Both the position numbers and the translations under genes were made by a program. From contig NZ_KQ948144.1 in NCBI RefSeq assembly GCF_001513955.1, forward strand, positions 502,853-566,852: a stretch of 64,000 nt of DNA, given 5' to 3'. Of the stretch, positions 9,799 through 20,772 are shown one piece after another. The stretch comes from Streptomyces pseudovenezuelae (GTDB lineage Bacteria; Actinomycetota; Actinomycetes; Streptomycetales; Streptomycetaceae). The notes beneath the pieces were generated by a model. It ran no database searches and was not told the DNA's origin. It saw only the letters and a program-made list of their open reading frames with translations. The number at the start of each line of letters is the position of its first letter. The first letter of the stretch is position 1.

Positions 9799-10746
9799 GT
9801 GAGGGACACACGAGAGAGCCGGCTGCTCCTGGTGCTGCTGATCGCCGTCGCGTTCGCGCTGATCACGGTGGACATCCGCGGCGGGGAGGACTCGCCGGTC
9901 GACGGTGCCCGCCAAGGCGCGGCCGCGGTGTTCGGCCCCATCGAGAACGGCGTGTCCGCCGCGGTCGACCCGGTCGGCAACGCCGTCTCCGCCGTCCGCG
10001 ACTCCGGCGAGCGGCACGACCGGCTCGCCGAGCTGGAGAAGGAGAACGCCGCCCTCAAGGCGAGACTCGGCAGCGACGACCGCAACTCCAGCCGCCTCAA
10101 GCAGCTCGACAAGATGCTGAAGATCGCCGGCGAGGGGCAGTACGGCATCAAGGGCGCCCAGGTCATCGCCATAGGAGCGGCCCAGGGCTTCTCCTGGACC
10201 ATCACCGTGGACGTCGGCGCCAACGACGGCATCCAGCGCGACATGACCGTCCTCAACGGCGACGGACTGGTCGGCCGCGTCACCACCGTGGGCCCCAACA
10301 CCGCCACCGTGCTCCTGGCCAACGACCCCGACTTCACGGTCGGCACCCGCATGGAGGCCAGCGACGAGCTCGGCTTCGCCTCCGGCCAGGGCGACCGCCC
10401 GCTGCGCGTCGAACTCCTCAACGGCAAGGCAGAGATCAAGAAGGGCGACCGCCTGGTCACCTTCGGCTCCCAGGCCGACAAGCCGTTCGTGCCCGGCGTC
10501 CCGGTCGGCGTGGTCTCCCGCGTCGACCCCTCCGGCGGCGACCTCACCCGCACCCTCTACGTCACGCCGTACGTCAGCTTCAGCAAGCTCGACGTCGTCG
10601 GCGTGGTCGTCCAGGCCCCGAAGAAGGACCCGCGCGACACGGTGCTGCCCGCCAAACCGAAGCCGACGCCCACGCCGACCGTGACGGTCACCGTCACCCC
10701 GTCCGCCAATGCGCCGGTCGACGGCGAGATCCAGCAAGAGCAGTAG
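9799..10746 (+). CDS. mreC: Rod-shape-determining protein MreC
   Basis: Single-pass membrane protein whose external beta-rich domain couples MreB and MreD to the wall synthases. The 315-residue product has a short basic N-terminus, one transmembrane helix (about residues 7–25), a coiled coil (about 70–105, rich in Leu, Glu and Lys) and the MreC core (KGAQVIAIG … DGLVGRV … FGSQADKPFVPGVP). The C-terminus is a Pro/Thr/Val tail. It is followed 12 bp later by mreD, so the two are co-transcribed. Confidence 0.94.
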   Translation: MRDTRESRLLLVLLIAVAFALITVDIRGGEDSPVDGARQGAAAVFGPIENGVSAAVDPVGNAVSAVRDSGERHDRLAELEKENAALKARLGSDDRNSSRLKQLDKMLKIAGEGQYGIKGAQVIAIGAAQGFSWTITVDVGANDGIQRDMTVLNGDGLVGRVTTVGPNTATVLLANDPDFTVGTRMEASDELGFASGQGDRPLRVELLNGKAEIKKGDRLVTFGSQADKPFVPGVPVGVVSRVDPSGGDLTRTLYVTPYVSFSKLDVVGVVVQAPKKDPRDTVLPAKPKPTPTPTVTVTVTPSANAPVDGEIQQEQ

Positions 10747-10758
10747 GAGCTGTCAGTC

Positions 10759-11436
10759 ATGCGCGTCAACCGGATCCTGCTGTCCTCCGCCCTGATCGTG
10801 GTGGCCCTGGTCCTCCAGGTGAGCGTCCTCGCCCGCCTCCACCTCCCGGGCGCCGTCCCCGACCTGCTGCTCCTCACCGTCCTCGGCCTCGCCCTGGTCT
10901 ACGGCCATGTCGGCGGCGCCCTCGTCGGCTTCGCCGCCGGTCTCCTCGCCGACCTCGCCCCGCCCGCCGACCACGCCGCCGGCCGCTACGCCCTGGTGCT
11001 GTGCGTCATCGGCTACCTCGCGGGCCTCGCCAAACCGGAGAACGGCAGACTCAAGTCGGCCACCGGCCCCATGGTCGTCGTGGTCGCCGCCGCCATCGGC
11101 ACGACCCTGCTGTACGCCGGTGTCGGCGCCCTCGTCGGCGACACCGCCGCCCGTCATGTGGGTCTCGGCAGCCTGCTGTTCACCGCCGCCCTGTACGACC
11201 TGCTGCTCGCCCCCTTCGTCGTCCCCGGCATCATGGCGCTCGCCCGCCGCGCCGAGAACGACCCGCTCGCCGAGGCCGGTTCCGCGGCCAAGTCGGCGGA
11301 CATCTCCTCGGGCTGGCTCTCCTCCGGCACGGGCCTGAAGATCGGCGGCCAGCGGGGCGGCCTCGGCAGCCTGAAGACCAAGGCGCGCACCCGTACCGCG
11401 CGGGTGGGCCGCATCAAGGGGGTCAAGCGGCTGTGA
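10759..11436 (+). CDS. mreD: Rod-shape-determining protein MreD
   Basis: Integral membrane component of the elongasome or spore-wall complex. The 225-residue protein has about five hydrophobic segments in its first 165 residues. A hydrophilic, basic C-terminal tail (about 175–225, many Lys, Arg and Gly) is longer than in E. coli MreD. The family is assigned from position and the MreD-like membrane profile. pbp2 starts 80 bp downstream. Confidence 0.9.
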   Translation: MRVNRILLSSALIVVALVLQVSVLARLHLPGAVPDLLLLTVLGLALVYGHVGGALVGFAAGLLADLAPPADHAAGRYALVLCVIGYLAGLAKPENGRLKSATGPMVVVVAAAIGTTLLYAGVGALVGDTAARHVGLGSLLFTAALYDLLLAPFVVPGIMALARRAENDPLAEAGSAAKSADISSGWLSSGTGLKIGGQRGGLGSLKTKARTRTARVGRIKGVKRL

Positions 11437-11516
11437 CCCCACGGCAGCCGGCGGACCCCGCTCACAGGTTCGCCGTATATGACACAGACACACACTGAGA
11501 GGGGGCGGCAGCCGCA

Positions 11517-13766
11517 GTGACCAACATCCCCGAGACCGGACGGACCCCACGGGTCCAGATCCGACTCGTCGTCATCCAGATCCTTGTGCTGTCCCTGCTC
11601 GGCACCCTCGGCGGCCGCCTGTGGTACCTCCAGATCCGTGAGGGCGACGCGTACGCCAAGGAGGCCTCCGGGAACCACGTCCAGCAGGTCGTCGAGCCCG
11701 CGGTGCGCGGCTCCATCCTGGACGCCCGCGGAGTGCCGCTGGCCGACAACGAGACCCGGCTGGTGGTCTCCGCCTCCCGCACCGACCTGCTGAAGATGAA
11801 GGACGACGGCAAGGCCGTCCTCGCCAAGCTTGCCAAGGTCCTCGGCATGCCCGCCAAGGACGTCCTGCTCAAGGTCCGGCTCTGCGACGCGAAAACCCCC
11901 CAGCCCTGCTGGAACGGCTCGCCCTACCAGCCCATCCCCATCACCGACGAGGCCACCCCCAAGCAGGCCCTGCAGATCCGCGAGCGCGCCGAGGACTTCC
12001 CCGGCATCACCGCCGAGCCGGAGGCCGTGCGCCGCTACGCCGCCCCCGGCAAGTCCAACACCGCCCAGGTCCTCGGCTACCTCTCCCCGGTCACCGACGA
12101 GGAGATCACCAAGGCCCAGGACACCGACTCGCCCTACCTGCGCTCCGACCAGGTCGGCCGCTCGGGGCTTGAGCGCCAGTACGACAAGGCACTGCGCGGC
12201 AAGGCCGGCGTCACCCGCTACGAGGTCGACAACCTCGGCCGCGTCATCGGGCAGGCCGAGGCCGACGAGGCCCAGCCCGGCGCCAACCTCGTCACCAGCA
12301 TCGACGCCCGCGTCCAGCGGGTCGCGGAGTACGAACTGAACGACGCGATGAAGATCGCCCGCACCCAGTTCGACAAGATCACCGGTGAGAACTACAAGGC
12401 CGACTCGGGTGCCGTCGTCGTGATGGAGGCCAAGACCGGCCGGATCGTCGCCATGGCGTCCGCGCCGACGTACGACCCGAATGTCTGGGTCGGCGGCATC
12501 TCCGCCAAGGACTACAAGAAGCTCACCGGCAAGAACTCCGACTACCCGCTGCTCAACAGGGCCATACAGGGTCAGTCCGCGCCCGGTTCGACGTTCAAGG
12601 TCGTCTCCACGGCCGCCGCGCTCGAAGCCGGCTACGAGTGGGACGGTGGCTACCCGTGCACCAGCTCCTATTCGGTCGGCGGCCAGGTCTTCAAGAACTT
12701 CGAGGGGGAGAGCTTCGGCCCCATCTCCCTCGGCCGCGCCCTGGAGGTCTCCTGCGACACCGTCTTCTACGGCCTCGCCGACCGGGAGTGGAAGAAGGAC
12801 GGCGGCATCAACCCCAAGAAGGGTGAGCCCAAGGACTACTTCTACAAGACCGCCCACCAGTTCGGCCTCGGCAAGCCCACCGGCATCGACCTGCCCAACG
12901 AGGTCACCGGCCGGGTCCCGGACCGCCAGTGGAAGCAGGACTACTGGAAGGCCAACAAGGACTCCTGGTGCAAGACCGGCAAGAAGGACGGCACCTACGT
13001 CGAGAAGATCGCGTACGAGAACTGCCTCGAAGGCAACAAGATGCGCGAGGGCGACTCGATCAACTACTCCATCGGCCAGGGTGACACCCTCGTCACCCCG
13101 ATCCAGGAGGCCAAGATCTACGGGGCGCTCGCCAACGGCGGCACCATGTACGAGCCGACCATCGGCAAGGCGATCGTGAGCGCCGACGGCAGGACCGTTC
13201 AGGAGATCAAGCCCAAGGCCGTCGGCAGGCTGCCGATCGACCAGGCCTCGCTCAAGGGCATGGACACCGCCCTTGAAGGAGTCGTCACCCGTGGTACGGC
13301 CGCCTGGAAGTTCGGCGGCTGGCCCCAGGACAAGATCCCGCTGCACGCCAAGACCGGTACCGCCGAGGTCTACGGCAAGCAGACCACGTCATGGCTGGCC
13401 ACGTACTCCAAGGACTACACGGTCATCATGACGATCGCCCAGGCCGGTACGGGCTCCGGCGCCTCCGGTGAGGCCGTGCGCAGCATCTACAACGCGCTGT
13501 ACGGCGTCTCCGACGACGGCACCATCAACAAGAAGAACGCCCTGCTGCCGACCCCCGAGAAGAGCCTGCCGAAGATCCGGACGGACGGGACCATCAAGTC
13601 CCCGAAGATCGCCAAGGACCCGGCCAAGGACCAGCGGGCCAGCCAGCAGAGCGCGCCCGAGCCGAACGAGACACAGCCGGCGGCGACCGTGAACACGCCG
13701 ACCGCCGGGAACCGCGACACCCGCAGACGGCGCCGCAAGAGGGGGAGCCGGAGGATGCTCACATGA
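11517..13766 (+). CDS. mrdA: Class B penicillin-binding protein 2 (peptidoglycan transpeptidase)
   Basis: Membrane-anchored D,D-transpeptidase that cross-links peptidoglycan with its SEDS partner. One N-terminal membrane helix (about residues 17–38) precedes the PBP dimerisation domain (GSILDARG) and the transpeptidase domain. The active-site motif is S358-T-F-K361, preceded by APG; the SxN equivalent is in NYSIGQGD; KTGT is at 612–615. At 749 residues it is longer than E. coli PBP2, with inserted Lys-rich segments around 450–500 and a disordered basic tail. GTG 11517 is preceded by GAGAGGGGG. Its end overlaps the start of the RodA gene by four bases, indicating translational coupling. Confidence 0.95.
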   Translation: MTNIPETGRTPRVQIRLVVIQILVLSLLGTLGGRLWYLQIREGDAYAKEASGNHVQQVVEPAVRGSILDARGVPLADNETRLVVSASRTDLLKMKDDGKAVLAKLAKVLGMPAKDVLLKVRLCDAKTPQPCWNGSPYQPIPITDEATPKQALQIRERAEDFPGITAEPEAVRRYAAPGKSNTAQVLGYLSPVTDEEITKAQDTDSPYLRSDQVGRSGLERQYDKALRGKAGVTRYEVDNLGRVIGQAEADEAQPGANLVTSIDARVQRVAEYELNDAMKIARTQFDKITGENYKADSGAVVVMEAKTGRIVAMASAPTYDPNVWVGGISAKDYKKLTGKNSDYPLLNRAIQGQSAPGSTFKVVSTAAALEAGYEWDGGYPCTSSYSVGGQVFKNFEGESFGPISLGRALEVSCDTVFYGLADREWKKDGGINPKKGEPKDYFYKTAHQFGLGKPTGIDLPNEVTGRVPDRQWKQDYWKANKDSWCKTGKKDGTYVEKIAYENCLEGNKMREGDSINYSIGQGDTLVTPIQEAKIYGALANGGTMYEPTIGKAIVSADGRTVQEIKPKAVGRLPIDQASLKGMDTALEGVVTRGTAAWKFGGWPQDKIPLHAKTGTAEVYGKQTTSWLATYSKDYTVIMTIAQAGTGSGASGEAVRSIYNALYGVSDDGTINKKNALLPTPEKSLPKIRTDGTIKSPKIAKDPAKDQRASQQSAPEPNETQPAATVNTPTAGNRDTRRRRRKRGSRRMLT

Positions 13767-14962
13767 CCGGGGCGAACAGCTTCCAGGTCTCCGGGTACGG
13801 GCCCGCGCGCGCGGGCTGGACCCGGCTGCTGGCCCGCGACTCGCTCGCCCGCCGGCTGGACTGGCCGATACTGTTCTCGGCCCTCGCCCTGTCCATGATC
13901 GGCTCGGTCCTGGTCTTCTCGGCGACCCGCAACCGCACCGAGATCAACCAGGGCGACCCGTACTACTTCCTGATCCGGCACCTCATGAACACCGGCATCG
14001 GGTTCGCCCTCATGATCGGCGTGGTGTGGGTCGGCCACCGCACCCTGCGCACCGCCGTGCCCCTGCTGTACGGCGCCTCGGTGTTCCTGATCCTGCTGGT
14101 CCTCACCCCGCTGGGCTCCACGGTCAACGGCGCCCACTCCTGGATCGTGCTCGGCGGCGGCTTCTCGCTCCAGCCCTCGGAGTTCGTGAAGATCACGATC
14201 ATCCTCGGCATGGCGATGCTGCTCGCGGCCCGGGTCGACGCCGGCGACAAGCCCTACCCGGACCACCGCACGGTGCTCCAGGCGCTGGGCCTGGCCGCCG
14301 TACCGATGCTGATCGTGATGCTCATGCCCGACCTCGGGTCGGTCATGGTCATGGTCATCATCGTGCTCGGGCTGCTGCTCGCCTCCGGTGCCTCCAACCG
14401 CTGGGTCTTCGGACTGCTCGGCGCGGGGACGCTCGGCGCGGTCGCGGTGTGGCAGCTCGGGGTGCTGGACGAGTACCAGATCGCCCGCTTCGCCGCCTTC
14501 GCCAACCCGAGCCTCGACCCGGCGGGCGTCGGCTACAACACCAACCAGGCCCGGATCGCCATCGGTTCGGGCGGACTGACGGGCTCGGGACTCTTCCACG
14601 GCTCCCAGACCACCGGCCAGTTCGTGCCGGAGCAGCAGACCGACTTCGTCTTCACCGTCGCCGGTGAGGAGCTGGGCTTCGTCGGCGCGGGCCTGATCAT
14701 CGTCCTGCTCGGGATCGTGCTGTGGCGGGCCTGCCGGATCGCCCGCGAGACGACCGAGCTGTACGGCACGATCGTGGCCGCCGGGATCGTCGCCTGGTTC
14801 GCCTTCCAGGCCTTCGAGAACATCGGCATGACCCTCGGGATCATGCCCGTCACCGGTCTGCCGCTGCCGTTCGTCTCGTACGGCGGGTCCTCGATGTTCT
14901 CGGTGTGGGTGGCGGTGGGGCTGTTGCAGTCGATCAAGGTGCAACGGCCGATGTCGGCGTAG
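13763..14962 (+). CDS. rodA: RodA/FtsW/SpoVE (SEDS) family peptidoglycan glycosyltransferase
   Basis: Polytopic membrane enzyme that polymerises lipid II. The 399-residue product has about ten transmembrane helices. The SEDS signature STVNGAHSWI, the extracellular loop with catalytic-type Asp294 (EQQTDFVFT) and the C-terminal LPLPFVSYGGSS motif are all present. The ATGA overlap with the pbp2 stop pairs the transpeptidase with its polymerase. In Streptomyces the gene at this place is also called sfr. It is probably the last gene of the mre operon. Confidence 0.95.
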   Translation: MTGANSFQVSGYGPARAGWTRLLARDSLARRLDWPILFSALALSMIGSVLVFSATRNRTEINQGDPYYFLIRHLMNTGIGFALMIGVVWVGHRTLRTAVPLLYGASVFLILLVLTPLGSTVNGAHSWIVLGGGFSLQPSEFVKITIILGMAMLLAARVDAGDKPYPDHRTVLQALGLAAVPMLIVMLMPDLGSVMVMVIIVLGLLLASGASNRWVFGLLGAGTLGAVAVWQLGVLDEYQIARFAAFANPSLDPAGVGYNTNQARIAIGSGGLTGSGLFHGSQTTGQFVPEQQTDFVFTVAGEELGFVGAGLIIVLLGIVLWRACRIARETTELYGTIVAAGIVAWFAFQAFENIGMTLGIMPVTGLPLPFVSYGGSSMFSVWVAVGLLQSIKVQRPMSA

Positions 14963-15026
14963 GGGTGGTGGTCCGGGTGGCCGTGGCCCCCTGCCGGAAC
15001 GGGGGCCCGGCGATTAGATTCGAATC

Positions 15027-16526
15027 ATGGCGGACACCAAGCGGGAGATCGAACGCAAGTACGAGTCCGACGACAGCGGCCTGCCCGACCTGACCGGAGT
15101 CCCCGGGGTCGAGACCGTCGTCGACAAAGGTGTCGCACACCTGGACGCGACCTACTACGACACGGCCGACGAACGCCTCATGGCGTCCTCGGTCACCCTG
15201 CGCCGCCGCACGGGTGGCTCGGACGCGGGCTGGCACCTGAAGTTCCCCGTCTCCGAGGGTGTGCGCGACGAGATCCAGGCACCCCTGTCCGACACCCTCC
15301 CGGACGAACTCGCCGCTCTCGTCCGCTCCCGCGTCAGAGGCGTCGAGCTGCTGCCCGTGGTCCGGCTGCGCTCGGACCGCGATGTGCGCCACCTCCTCGA
15401 CGCGGACGGCCGGCTGCTCGCCGAGGTCAGCGTGGACGCCGTGCACGCCGAGCGGCTCAGCGGCGGCGTCGGCGACGCCCAGTGGACCGAGATCGAGGTG
15501 GAACTCGCCGACGGCGGCGACCCCGCCCTCCTCGACAAGGTCGACAAGCGACTGCGCAAGGCCGGCGTACGGCCGTCCGGATCCTCCTCGAAGCTGGCCC
15601 GGGCCCTCGCGGAGACCGCGCCCAGGAAGAAGAGCCCCGTCACCGGTGACCCGGTGACCGCCGGCGACCACGTCCTCGCGTACGTCCGCGCCCAGCGGGA
15701 CGCGATCGTCGCACTCGACCCGGCCGTCCGCCAGGACGCCGAGGACTCCGTGCACAGCATGCGCGTCGCCACCCGCCGACTGCGCAGCACCTTCAAGTCG
15801 TACGGCAAGGTCCTCGACCGCGCGGTCACCGACCCGATCAGCGACGAACTGAAGTGGCTGGCCGGCGAGCTGGGCGTGGACCGGGACCGCGAGGTGCTCA
15901 GCGAGCGGCTGTCGGCCGCCCTCGACGAGGTGCCCGGGGCGTTGGTCTCGGGGCCCGTGACCGCCCGCCTGAGCACCTGGTCGGGAGACTCGCCCGGCGG
16001 GGCGAGCGCGCGGCTGATCGGAGTGCTGGACTCCCGGCGCCATCTCGCCCTGCTCGACGCCCTGGACGCGCTGATCGCGGACCCGCCCCTGCTCAAGGCG
16101 GCCGGGAAGAAACCGCACAAGGTGATCGCCAAGGCCGTCCGCAAGGACTTCCGCAAGGTCTCCGGGCTCGTCGGGCGGGCACTGGAACTGGAGCCGGGCA
16201 CCGACCGGGACGTCGCGATCCACGAGGCCCGCAAGAAGACCAAGCGCACCCGCTACGCGGCCGAGACCGCCCGCCCGGCCCTCGGCAGTCCGGCCAGGAC
16301 CATGGTCAAGTCCATGAAGGCGCTCCAGAACCTGCTCGGGGAGCACCAGGACAGCGTGATGGCCCGCCAGACCCTGCGCGAGCTGTCCGCGGTCGCCCAC
16401 GCGGCGGGGGAGAGCGCCTTCACCTACGGGCTGCTGTACGGGCGCGAGGAGCAGCGGGCGGCGGCGGTGGAGGCGGAGCTGCCCGGCGCCTGGGACGGGA
16501 TCAAGGGGGACGCGGACGCCCTGTGA
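15027..16526 (+). CDS. CYTH and CHAD domain-containing protein
   Basis: The first half (about residues 1–195) is a CYTH/triphosphate-tunnel domain with the ExExK motif E7-I-E9-R-K11 and alternating charged strands expected to hold triphosphate or polyphosphate. The second half (about 205–499) is an alpha-helical CHAD domain with the conserved HSMRVATRRLRS helix and a second HEARKKTKRTRY helix, rich in His and basic residues and known to bind polyphosphate. The 499-residue fusion is common in actinobacteria. A role in inorganic polyphosphate metabolism or sensing is likely from family knowledge; the exact reaction is unknown. It appears monocistronic. Confidence 0.9.
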   Translation: MADTKREIERKYESDDSGLPDLTGVPGVETVVDKGVAHLDATYYDTADERLMASSVTLRRRTGGSDAGWHLKFPVSEGVRDEIQAPLSDTLPDELAALVRSRVRGVELLPVVRLRSDRDVRHLLDADGRLLAEVSVDAVHAERLSGGVGDAQWTEIEVELADGGDPALLDKVDKRLRKAGVRPSGSSSKLARALAETAPRKKSPVTGDPVTAGDHVLAYVRAQRDAIVALDPAVRQDAEDSVHSMRVATRRLRSTFKSYGKVLDRAVTDPISDELKWLAGELGVDRDREVLSERLSAALDEVPGALVSGPVTARLSTWSGDSPGGASARLIGVLDSRRHLALLDALDALIADPPLLKAAGKKPHKVIAKAVRKDFRKVSGLVGRALELEPGTDRDVAIHEARKKTKRTRYAAETARPALGSPARTMVKSMKALQNLLGEHQDSVMARQTLRELSAVAHAAGESAFTYGLLYGREEQRAAAVEAELPGAWDGIKGDADAL

Positions 16527-16561
16527 TCTTCCGGGCGTACGGGGGGTGGCCGCGGCCGCGT

Positions 16562-16567
16562 TAGGCT
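16562..16567 (+). promoter_or_regulatory. Candidate -10 of the TIGR03960 radical SAM gene
   Basis: TAGGCT at 16562–16567 would start transcription near 16574. That is downstream of the first in-frame ATG (16570) and upstream of the ATG at 16603, so it supports the later start. Confidence 0.4.
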
Positions 16568-16602
16568 AGATGGTCACCCCTGTCCGTCCATGGAAGTGCG
16601 AG

Positions 16603-18570
<1,968 letters not shown>

Positions 18571-18571
18571 G

Positions 18572-18757
18572 GTGAGCGAGGCGTTGCGGCGCATTCTGGG
18601 TGCCCTCGGGAACAGCGGCGAGGAAGAGACGGCTGCTGTCCTGAGGGCACTTGGTGTAGAGAGTGGGCGGCGGGGGATCGTGCGGGAGGGGCCGAGAACG
18701 CCGCTGCCGCCTCCCAGGGGCTCGACGGCTGTCCATTCCGAGGTGGAGTGGGTCTGA
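18572..18757 (+). CDS. Small conserved protein of unknown function (61 aa)
   Basis: GTG start two bases after the radical SAM stop codon, suggesting translational coupling. The product is a helical acidic first half (SEALRRIL … EEETAAVLRALGVESG) followed by a Pro-rich stretch (TPLPPP). A second copy at 20885 has the same frame and length with many substitutions but a preserved reading frame and conserved ALGVESGR and TPLPPP. That pattern supports a real protein. No known domain was recognised. The third copy, near 34.92 kb, is frameshifted. Confidence 0.55.
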   Translation: MSEALRRILGALGNSGEEETAAVLRALGVESGRRGIVREGPRTPLPPPRGSTAVHSEVEWV

Positions 18758-18850
18758 GGCCTACCTACGGCCCGTCCGGCGCGTCTGGCGTCCGTGGTCC
18801 CTCGACTGCGGGGAGAGAGGTTCGAGCAAACTGCCCTACTCTTCGTGGCC

Positions 18851-19393
18851 ATGTTCAAGTGGTGGGATGTGCTGCCGGATGACGGGCGGCAGCAGTGGGT
18901 CCTGGATCCGTTGATAGGTGTAGGCCCGCTGAGTTTCGGCATGAGCCCCGACGAGGTCTCAGAGGCTCTTAGCCACGTCACGGCCGAATCGCAGAGGTGC
19001 ACGCGTAGTCGGTCTGCGCAGGAGACCGTTTACAGAGTTGAGGTCGGCACCTACCAAGAGTTCGGTCTGAAGCTCTACTACCAGCAGCAACGATTGGCCG
19101 GTGTCGTGGTGGATGCTCTGCGTGGACCTCAGGTCTTCGCTGACGGCACGGCTCTGGTCGGCCGTGCGCCTTCGGTTTTGGAGCAGTGGGTGCTCGACCG
19201 AGCCGATGGCCGTGAGTCTGGTAGGGGGCTCAGTTATATGGCCGCTGGCGTCCCTGTCTCAGAATCTCTGGGCGTCGTGATTGATGTGCAGCGGGCGGGT
19301 GATCACCTGTTGACCCGGCCGGTCTTCGTGCCTTCCGAAGCGATGGACGACCTTCCCCACTTCCTGCCGGCAAGCGCATGGTCGCGGTGCTGA
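18851..19393 (+). CDS. Hypothetical protein (180 aa)
   Basis: The ATG at 18851 was chosen because a TACTCT -10-like element (18837–18842) ends nine bases before it, making the transcript nearly leaderless. The product begins MFKWWDVLPDDG and contains GVGPLSFGMSPDEVSEAL, then a mixed alpha/beta region (LKLYYQQQRLAGVVVDALRG). It is soluble, with no signal peptide or membrane segment. I do not recognise the family. Its codon bias is weaker than that of the neighbouring core genes, consistent with acquired DNA. It lies between repeat copies 1 and 2. Confidence 0.6.
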   Translation: MFKWWDVLPDDGRQQWVLDPLIGVGPLSFGMSPDEVSEALSHVTAESQRCTRSRSAQETVYRVEVGTYQEFGLKLYYQQQRLAGVVVDALRGPQVFADGTALVGRAPSVLEQWVLDRADGRESGRGLSYMAAGVPVSESLGVVIDVQRAGDHLLTRPVFVPSEAMDDLPHFLPASAWSRC

Positions 19394-19470
19394 TGAACAG
19401 GCGTCGGTACAGCGTGGCGCGTCAAACGCCGAGCGCCTCGGCGATGGCGCCTTGCCCTGCCCCGCACGGA

Positions 19471-19865
19471 TCAGGGTGGTAGGTCTTCGTTCACCACAGG
19501 CCGCCGGCCGCCGGTAAGGTTCTGCGCCCTGGCCGCTTCCGAACAGGCCTGAGTGCGGTCGTTGATGAGCGACCGTTCGAACTCCGCCTTGGCCACGACG
19601 TTCTGGAGAACAGGCGTCTGTCGGCCGACCTGGTGTCGACAGAGGAGAGCGCGCCGTCGAGCACTCGGAACCCTATGCCGCGCTCGCACCGGCCGTCGAC
19701 GATGGACACCAGGCCGATGAGCGACCGGGCGAACCGGCAAGCGTCCACACGTACAGGACGTTGCCTGGTCGGGCGTAGTCCAGCACGGCTATCAGTTCCG
19801 GCGGCCGGTCGACGCTCTTTCCGATGGACTTGTTCTCGAAGATGCGGACGTGCCCAGGACATCAG
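19471..19865 (-). pseudogene. Broken serine recombinase (resolvase/invertase family)
   Basis: Reading the minus strand and moving between frames gives pieces of a serine recombinase: VRIFENKSIGKSVDRP, ELIAVLDYARPGNVLYVWTL, RFARSLIGLVSIVDG, GIGFRVLDGALSSVDT, then AEFERSLINDRTQA and ARAQNLTGGRRPVV. At least two frameshifts are needed, one of them an apparent single-base loss between VWTL and RFARSL. The N-terminal segment that should hold the catalytic serine and the C-terminal helix-turn-helix are missing. It cannot encode an active enzyme. It is the only recombinase trace between repeat copies 1 and 2 and may be a relic of the element that inserted there. Confidence 0.75.
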
Positions 19866-20005
19866 CGTGCCGCACTGAAGTTGCGTACCTCTTCCCGCAA
19901 ACCTTGGTTTTCGAGAAGCCGCATGCCGGCCTGTATGGGACGGTTGCCGTGCCCCTCGGGACACTCTGACCAGGCGACTCCGCTGGCAGGTGACGGTGTA
20001 TCTCG

Positions 20006-20440
20006 CTAATCCTCCTTGCCTTGGTCAGCGTCACCGTCCGACCAGGGGTGCAAGGTGGCAAAGTGACGGATTCTCTCCTGCCCGGCGGCTTCGTCGGCGG
20101 CGTCGTAGTGCCGTATCTGCTTCCACCAGCGGCCGTGGTCGTAGCCGTCGCAATGGTTGAAGTCGGCGGCTGTGCTGCGTAGCCGCTGCCACTCACGAAC
20201 GATCGCAGCCCGCTGCCACGGCTCGGGCCGCTCCACCTTGAGGAGTTGGTGCAGGAAGCCTGCTGAGTCGCTGACCAGTATGAACAGAGACCGCATCGCG
20301 AAAGACGTCTCCCCGGTCTCACCCACCTCCGCGGATACTCGCCCTAGCTGCGCGTTGAGGAACGCCTCCAGGGCGCGGACGTTCTCGGGCGTCAGATCGA
20401 CGGCGTATGCCAGGGTGCCTTCAGGCGGTGGGGTTGTCAT
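20006..20440 (-). CDS. Hypothetical protein (144 aa)
   Basis: Intact minus-strand frame with a plausible ribosome binding site (GGGAGG, nine to ten bases before the ATG at 20440). The product is soluble, acidic and Trp-rich: a conserved-looking N-terminus (LAYAVDLTPENVRALEAFLN), a central helical region and a C-terminal WKQIRHYDAADEA segment. No signal peptide, membrane helix or known motif. It lies in the accessory interval between repeat copies 1 and 2, next to the broken recombinase. Function unknown. Confidence 0.6.
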   Translation of the reverse strand: MTTPPPEGTLAYAVDLTPENVRALEAFLNAQLGRVSAEVGETGETSFAMRSLFILVSDSAGFLHQLLKVERPEPWQRAAIVREWQRLRSTAADFNHCDGYDHGRWWKQIRHYDAADEAAGQERIRHFATLHPWSDGDADQGKED

Positions 20441-20772
20441 ACGTGTGGGTCCTCCCTTTCATGCGGTGCCAACTGGAGCACCCAGGGGGGCGTTGAAACA
20501 ACCTGTATTTCGTGGGACCAGAAGGTCCTGGTGCGGCGGGGGATGAAGAAGCGCGTACCGCCGCATGCCCCTTCGTCCGCAACGATTGCCGCAGATGGGG
20601 GCATCCTTCGGGAGCGGTCACTCGCACTGCAACTGGCCGATCTGAACTCGGTGGCAGTGCCGGAGGATGCCGTAGGGGTCGGTGATCAGTTGAGGGTTGT
20701 CGTCACGGACGTCGGCCGAGGACGACGCCGAGCTCTCTCAGCGACTGGCTTGAGCGGTTGCGGTTCGGATCC
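20441..20772. other. Gap without a recognisable gene
   Basis: A plus-strand frame is open through most of this stretch into the next repeat, but its translation has no recognisable content and no good start. I see only the leader of the minus-strand gene and sequence of unknown origin before repeat copy 2. Confidence 0.4.
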
